Of a stretch of DNA of 64,000 bases, positions 60,205 through 64,000 are shown one piece after another; within the stretch, counting starts at the first letter, position 1, and each line of letters opens with the position of its first letter. The stretch is taken from NCBI GenBank assembly GCA_020851735.1, contig JADZCD010000010.1:1-64000 (forward strand), read 5' to 3'. This stretch comes from Phycisphaeraceae bacterium (GTDB taxonomy: Bacteria > Planctomycetota > Phycisphaerae > Phycisphaerales > Phycisphaeraceae). The notes below the pieces were generated by a model. It had not been told where the DNA came from and did not search any database. It was given only the letters and a program-made list of their open reading frames with translations. A program made the position numbers and the translations under genes.

Positions 60205-62688
60205 ATGCCAAGCTCTTACGTTTATCGCGGCGACCGGTTGCGCGAGGTGGCGTTTCCGCTGGGAGGCATCGGGACAGGTTGCGTGAGTCTGGAGGGACGG
60301 GGGTCGCTGCGCGACTGGGAGATCTTCAATCGGCCGAACAAAGGCTCGTTCCTGGAGCTCGCCTTTCCCATCCTGTGGTGTCAACAAGAGGGCCAGGCGA
60401 GCCAGACACGTGTGGTGCAAGGGCCGCCCGCGCGTAGCTTCACCGGCGGCCCACCTCGCATGGATTTCAAAGGCGATGGCTTCGGCACGGACCGTGCCCA
60501 GGGCGACGGCCTGCCGCATTTCAGTGAGGCGGCATTCACGGGCAAGTTCCCCTTCGCCCAGATCCGCTTCAAGCACGCGGCCTGCCCGCTGGACGTGTCG
60601 CTCGAGGCCTTTAGCCCCTTCATACCGTTGGACGCCGAGGCGTCGGCCATGCCGGTGGCCTGCCTGACGTACCAGCTCGAGAACCGGACCAGCGCAAGGG
60701 TCCGAGCGACGCTGGCGCTGACGCTCAACAACCCCGTGGGCATGACCACGCCCCCGACGAAGGAAGAGGCGGATAAATCGTTCAACGACTTCCGCCAGGG
60801 GATGAATTGCCGCGGGATCGATTTCACCAACGAGCGTTTCCCGGCCGGCGATCACCGCCACGGGACCGTCGCGCTGACCACCGATTGGCCGGACGTGACG
60901 GTCATGCCGAACTGGCTGCGCGGGGGCGCGTGGTTCGACAACCTGCATCACTTCTGGGACATGTTCAGCGAGAGCGGACGCTTCGACAAAGCCCCCCGCT
61001 ACACCGATCGCGGCTGGCGTCACCCCGGGAGCCTGGGCCTGTGCGCGACGCTCGCGCCGGGGGAGCGGGTGGAGATGCCCATCCTCATCAGTTGGTGCTT
61101 CCCGACATTCCTCAAATACTGGGGTGAGGGTGACAAGCCCGACAGCGAGAAGCCCCGTTGGACCAACGCCTACGCGAAGCGCTACCCCACGGCCTGGGAC
61201 GCGGCTGAGGATTTCTTCGCGCGGCGCAAGGATCTTGTGGGCCGCACGCGGGCGTTTCAGAAGGCCTTGTTCGGCTCTACCTTGCCGCCGGCGGTCATCG
61301 AGTCGGCCGCCAACACCGCCTCGATCCTGCGCAGCCCCACCTGCCTGCAGCTCCAGGACGGCACGTTCTATGGCTGGGAAGGGTGCGGCAACGGGGCTGG
61401 GTGTTGCGAGGGTTCCTGCACGCACGTCTGGAACTACGCGCTGACGCAAGCCTTCTTGTTCCCCTCGCTGCACCGCACGATGCGCCGGGCCGAGTACGAG
61501 CGATCCTTCGACAGCGACGAGCAGGGGCGGAAGGGCGCGGTGGTCTTCCGTCTGCCGCTGCCGCTGGGCACGCCGGCCAGCGGCAAGCACGCGGCGAGCG
61601 ACGGCCAACTTGGCGGGATCGTGCAGCTCTACCGCGACTGGCGATTCAGCGGCGACGACGAGTACCTGCGATTCATGTGGCCGCATGCCAAGCGTGCGCT
61701 CGAGTTTGCGTGGCATCAATGGGACAGCGATCGGGACGGCGTGGTCGAGGGCGATCAGCACAACACCTACGACATCAACTTCCAGGGGCCGAACCCGTTG
61801 GCGCAGTGCTTCTATCTGGCGGCGCTGGCGGCCGGAGCGAAGATGGCCCGGCATCTGGGGGACGACACGTCAGCGGCAGAGTACGAACGTCTGCATCGCG
61901 CGGGACGGGAGAAGACCCGGCGGGAGCTCTTCAATGGCGAGTATCTAGTGCAGACACTCGACTGTCTCAAACCCGACGCGCCCAAGTACCAGCATGGCAT
62001 CGGATGTCTGAGCGATCAGGCGTTCGGACAGCTTGCCGCGCACGTGGGGGGATTGGGATATGTGCTCGACGAGGACATCATCAAGTCCTCGCTCGCGGCG
62101 GTGTTCAAGCACAACTTCCGTGGGCCGTTGGGCGATCACTGTAATCTCCAGCGGATCCATGCCCTGGCGGACGAGTCGGGGCTGCTGCTGTGCAGCTGGC
62201 CGCGCGGCGGGCGACCGAAGTACCCGTTCCCCTACAGCGACGAGGTGTGGACGGGGATCGAGTACCAGGTGGCCAGCCATCTGATCTACGAGGGGCTCGT
62301 GGAAGAAGGGCTGGCGATCGCGGGGGCGGTACGGCATCGCTACGACGGACGGCGGAGAAATCCCTACGACGAATTGGAGTGCGGGCATCACTACGCGCGG
62401 GCCTTGGCGAGCTGGGGCATGCTGCTGGCGATGTCGGGATTCCGCTACGACGCGGTGGCAAAGACGCTTCACCTTGCTCCGCGCCTGCCCGCGGGGAGCA
62501 AGGCGCTGCGGTGCATTTTCACGACGGGGTCAGCCTGGGGGACATTCAACTATGACGGGCGGACGCTCGCCATCCGACCGGTGCAGGGAGACCTTGAGAT
62601 TCATCGCGTGATTCTCGAGGGCAAGACCGTCGAAGTCGATCCAAGTCGCCGCATCGCGCGCGCGGGCAAGACCTGGAAGACGAGCTGA
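60205..62688 (+). CDS. Glucosylceramidase-like glycoside hydrolase, GH116 (DUF608)
   Basis: 827 residues from the ATG at 60205 after AGGAG; an upstream in-frame ATG at 60133 has no such site. The N-terminal beta-sandwich has the family opening VAFPLGGIGTGCVSLEGRGSLRDWEIFNRP. The (alpha/alpha)6 domain carries GSCTHVWNYALTQAFLFPSL (near 401-420), the catalytic Glu515 in VVEGDQHNTYDI and the acid/base Asp604 in LSDQAFGQ. Both key acids are in place. GH116 enzymes cleave beta-glucosides, xylosides or N-acetylglucosaminides. It precedes the propeller glycosidase on the same strand, 27 bases apart, so they probably share a transcript. Substrate in this organism is unknown. Confidence 0.93.
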   Translation: MPSSYVYRGDRLREVAFPLGGIGTGCVSLEGRGSLRDWEIFNRPNKGSFLELAFPILWCQQEGQASQTRVVQGPPARSFTGGPPRMDFKGDGFGTDRAQGDGLPHFSEAAFTGKFPFAQIRFKHAACPLDVSLEAFSPFIPLDAEASAMPVACLTYQLENRTSARVRATLALTLNNPVGMTTPPTKEEADKSFNDFRQGMNCRGIDFTNERFPAGDHRHGTVALTTDWPDVTVMPNWLRGGAWFDNLHHFWDMFSESGRFDKAPRYTDRGWRHPGSLGLCATLAPGERVEMPILISWCFPTFLKYWGEGDKPDSEKPRWTNAYAKRYPTAWDAAEDFFARRKDLVGRTRAFQKALFGSTLPPAVIESAANTASILRSPTCLQLQDGTFYGWEGCGNGAGCCEGSCTHVWNYALTQAFLFPSLHRTMRRAEYERSFDSDEQGRKGAVVFRLPLPLGTPASGKHAASDGQLGGIVQLYRDWRFSGDDEYLRFMWPHAKRALEFAWHQWDSDRDGVVEGDQHNTYDINFQGPNPLAQCFYLAALAAGAKMARHLGDDTSAAEYERLHRAGREKTRRELFNGEYLVQTLDCLKPDAPKYQHGIGCLSDQAFGQLAAHVGGLGYVLDEDIIKSSLAAVFKHNFRGPLGDHCNLQRIHALADESGLLLCSWPRGGRPKYPFPYSDEVWTGIEYQVASHLIYEGLVEEGLAIAGAVRHRYDGRRRNPYDELECGHHYARALASWGMLLAMSGFRYDAVAKTLHLAPRLPAGSKALRCIFTTGSAWGTFNYDGRTLAIRPVQGDLEIHRVILEGKTVEVDPSRRIARAGKTWKTS

Positions 62689-62715
62689 CGCGTACCCTCT
62701 TCATGAAAGGCCCCC

Positions 62716-63606
62716 ATGCCCATGGCGATTACCGTCACCCCACCATTTCGAGACGTGTACACCCCCGGGCCGAACATCAACGATCACAGCTTCATCCGGG
62801 CCGGCGACACGTGGCATCTGTTTCACATCTGGAATGCGCCCGGCACGCCACTGGACAACGTGATCGGCCACGCCACTAGCAAGGACCTCATCACCTGGCA
62901 GCGGCAGCCGGACATCCTGCCTAAGACCCCCAAGCCCTCCTGGGAGTGGCACCCGGGGGCCAACGCGCCCTACTGCTTCGAACACGCGGGAACCTACTAC
63001 CTGTTCTACAGCCGGTACGACTGGCCCGAGGGCCGGCGGCACCAGCGTCAGCACATCGGCGTCGCCACCAGCACCGACCTGTTCAACTGGACGCCATGCC
63101 CCGACAACCCGGTCTTCCACCCCGCCCCCTGGTGGTCGCCGTGGGAGGACGCCGACTCGAACCAGTTCCGCCCCGGCTGCTGCCGTGATCCGCACGTGAT
63201 TCGGGTGGATAGTCAGTTCTTCCTCTACTACGTCGCCCTGACCCACAAACCTCGCGTGTGCGCCATCGGCCACGCGGTCTCCCGTGACCTGCTGCACTGG
63301 GAGGACCGTGGCCCGGTGCTGGAGATGGGACTTTTCGAGCGCGAGCCGATCATGTGCGAGTCGCCCGGCGTCGTGTTCCACGGCGGCCGCTGGCACCTGT
63401 TCTACACCCAGGATCTTTCCACGTGGCATGCCGTCGCCGACACGCCCTTCGAATTCAGCAAGCCTGGACGACTCATCAGTACCCATGCCTCCGAGGTATT
63501 CGCGTGGGACGGACGCTGGTACATGTCCCACTGCTGCCACGGCGGCCTGAGCCTAGCCCGCATCGACATGTCGGCCGACCCGCCGCGGGTTTTCGGCATC
63601 GAATAA
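62716..63606 (+). CDS. Five-bladed beta-propeller glycosidase, GH32/43-like
   Basis: 296 residues. The start is the ATG at 62716, or the one at 62722 that follows closely; AAAGG lies just before. The propeller blades appear as NINDHSFIRAGDTWHLFHIW (near residues 20-39), WHPGANAPYCFEHAGTYYLFYS (75-96), a CCRDPHVIRVDSQFFLYYVAL block with the RDPH motif seen in GH32/43/68 enzymes, and CESPGVVFHGGRWHLFY. An Asp/Asp/Glu triad is plausible: Asp23, Asp in RDPH and Glu in CESP. It follows GH116 and may trim the same glycan. Exact family and substrate not resolved. Confidence 0.8.
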   Translation: MPMAITVTPPFRDVYTPGPNINDHSFIRAGDTWHLFHIWNAPGTPLDNVIGHATSKDLITWQRQPDILPKTPKPSWEWHPGANAPYCFEHAGTYYLFYSRYDWPEGRRHQRQHIGVATSTDLFNWTPCPDNPVFHPAPWWSPWEDADSNQFRPGCCRDPHVIRVDSQFFLYYVALTHKPRVCAIGHAVSRDLLHWEDRGPVLEMGLFEREPIMCESPGVVFHGGRWHLFYTQDLSTWHAVADTPFEFSKPGRLISTHASEVFAWDGRWYMSHCCHGGLSLARIDMSADPPRVFGIE

Positions 63607-63623
63607 GGGGCGGCCTTGTACGG

Positions 63624-64000
63624 TCAGCCTATGCCGTCCGGGATATGGCAGTTAAAACTCCAGCGCGAGTCGGCCGGGGGGAGGTTCGGTGGTTCGACGT
63701 TCTGCATGCAGCGGAAATTCACGAAGTTGGGCTTGACCACCTCCTGCCAAATCCGCTCGAGCTCCACGAACGACACCGGCTTGTGCTCCTTGGGGGCGTC
63801 CTTGTCGTATGCCGCCAGCAGTTCCTTGGCCCTGCGGCCCAGGTACGCCACCTCGTCACGCACCATCCGCTCGCCCACACGACGGTCCGCCTGCGGCGCG
63901 TCGGCGCCCATGGCAAAATGCCGGTGCTCCTCCCGCAAGCTCTTCTGAACTTCCGGGGGCGGGATGCGCGACACGTCCACGCACTCGGGCCGCAGCGCCC
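63624..64000 (-). CDS. C-terminal part of an unrecognised protein, 5' end beyond the window
   Basis: The frame is open to the right edge, so this is the C-terminal 124 or so residues of a larger protein. It contains EEHRHFAMGADAPQADRRVGERMVRDEVAYLGRRAKELLAAYDKD, a helical stretch, and later PVSFVELERIWQEVVKPNFVNFRCMQN. It ends RWSFNCHIPDGIG. No domain is recognised. It converges on the propeller glycosidase gene, 17 bases apart, and could belong to the same carbohydrate locus. An ACTTCCGGGGG word lies in the frame at about 63948. Confidence 0.6.
   Translation of the reverse strand, partial: ALRPECVDVSRIPPPEVQKSLREEHRHFAMGADAPQADRRVGERMVRDEVAYLGRRAKELLAAYDKDAPKEHKPVSFVELERIWQEVVKPNFVNFRCMQNVEPPNLPPADSRWSFNCHIPDGIG

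Noticed and set aside
60136-61854. A 572-codon minus-strand frame over GH116
   Set aside because: Antisense shadow of a gene with perfect GH116 motifs; the product is rich in Arg/Pro/Ala with no domain.

Overview
The window looks like a chromosomal segment of a GC-rich planctomycete, most likely of the Phycisphaerae type. This is inferred from three PEP-CTERM proteins, a secreted protein ending in an HX9DG-like pseudopilin tail, many glycoside hydrolases and a sulfatase, and small conserved planctomycete-style proteins. No rRNA or other taxonomic marker is present, so the placement is an inference.

Layout. 1-7.3 kb: a truncated membrane protein, an acidic/basic pair of small proteins, a PEP-CTERM protein beside an AT-rich block, a Nudix hydrolase preceded by a decayed copy of its own 5' end, an AraC regulator, a TTG-started Tat-like small protein, a lipoprotein and a secreted protein. 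7.4-11.2 kb: a lower-GC two-gene unit on the minus strand, made of a SIR2-like NADase and a 948-residue helical-repeat protein, which I read as a candidate anti-phage system. 11.2-12.1 kb: gene-free and full of hairpin repeats. 12.1-26.5 kb: panC, a glycosyltransferase, prmC, a large secreted protein, nadA (with a repeat-derived insertion), a Ser-type sulfatase, a DUF2238 membrane protein and a 1504-residue CHASE-PAS-GGDEF-EAL protein. 27-45.4 kb: a DEAD-box helicase, chrA, a giant PEP-CTERM protein, GH65, GH130, an SGNH hydrolase, another PEP-CTERM protein, a conserved hypothetical, a methyltransferase, dut, a HAD phosphatase, an ABC exporter and tRNA-Lys(UUU). 45.5-54.3 kb: a small membrane protein and a complete kdpFABCDE potassium-uptake operon behind a structured leader. 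54.4-63.6 kb: a carbohydrate block of FGGY kinase, class I aldolase and sugar epimerase on the minus strand, GH42-like on the minus strand, and GH116 and a beta-propeller glycosidase on the plus strand.

How the genes work together. KdpFABC is the high-affinity K+ pump and KdpDE its sensor and regulator. The kinase, aldolase and epimerase form a plausible pathway from a free sugar to triose phosphates, fed by the neighbouring glycosidases. The GH65, GH130 and SGNH genes form a second, smaller carbohydrate locus.

The most unusual feature of the first 43 kb is a dense set of short hairpin repeats, in several families (called A-G and I here), lying between and sometimes inside genes. Some families keep loop and flanks while both stem arms change together. 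One family has entered the nadA reading frame and a G-rich repeat has entered chrA. Several families reverse orientation near 12-15 kb, about where the visible base skew of the plus strand turns from pyrimidine-rich to purine-rich. The repeats almost vanish after 45 kb.
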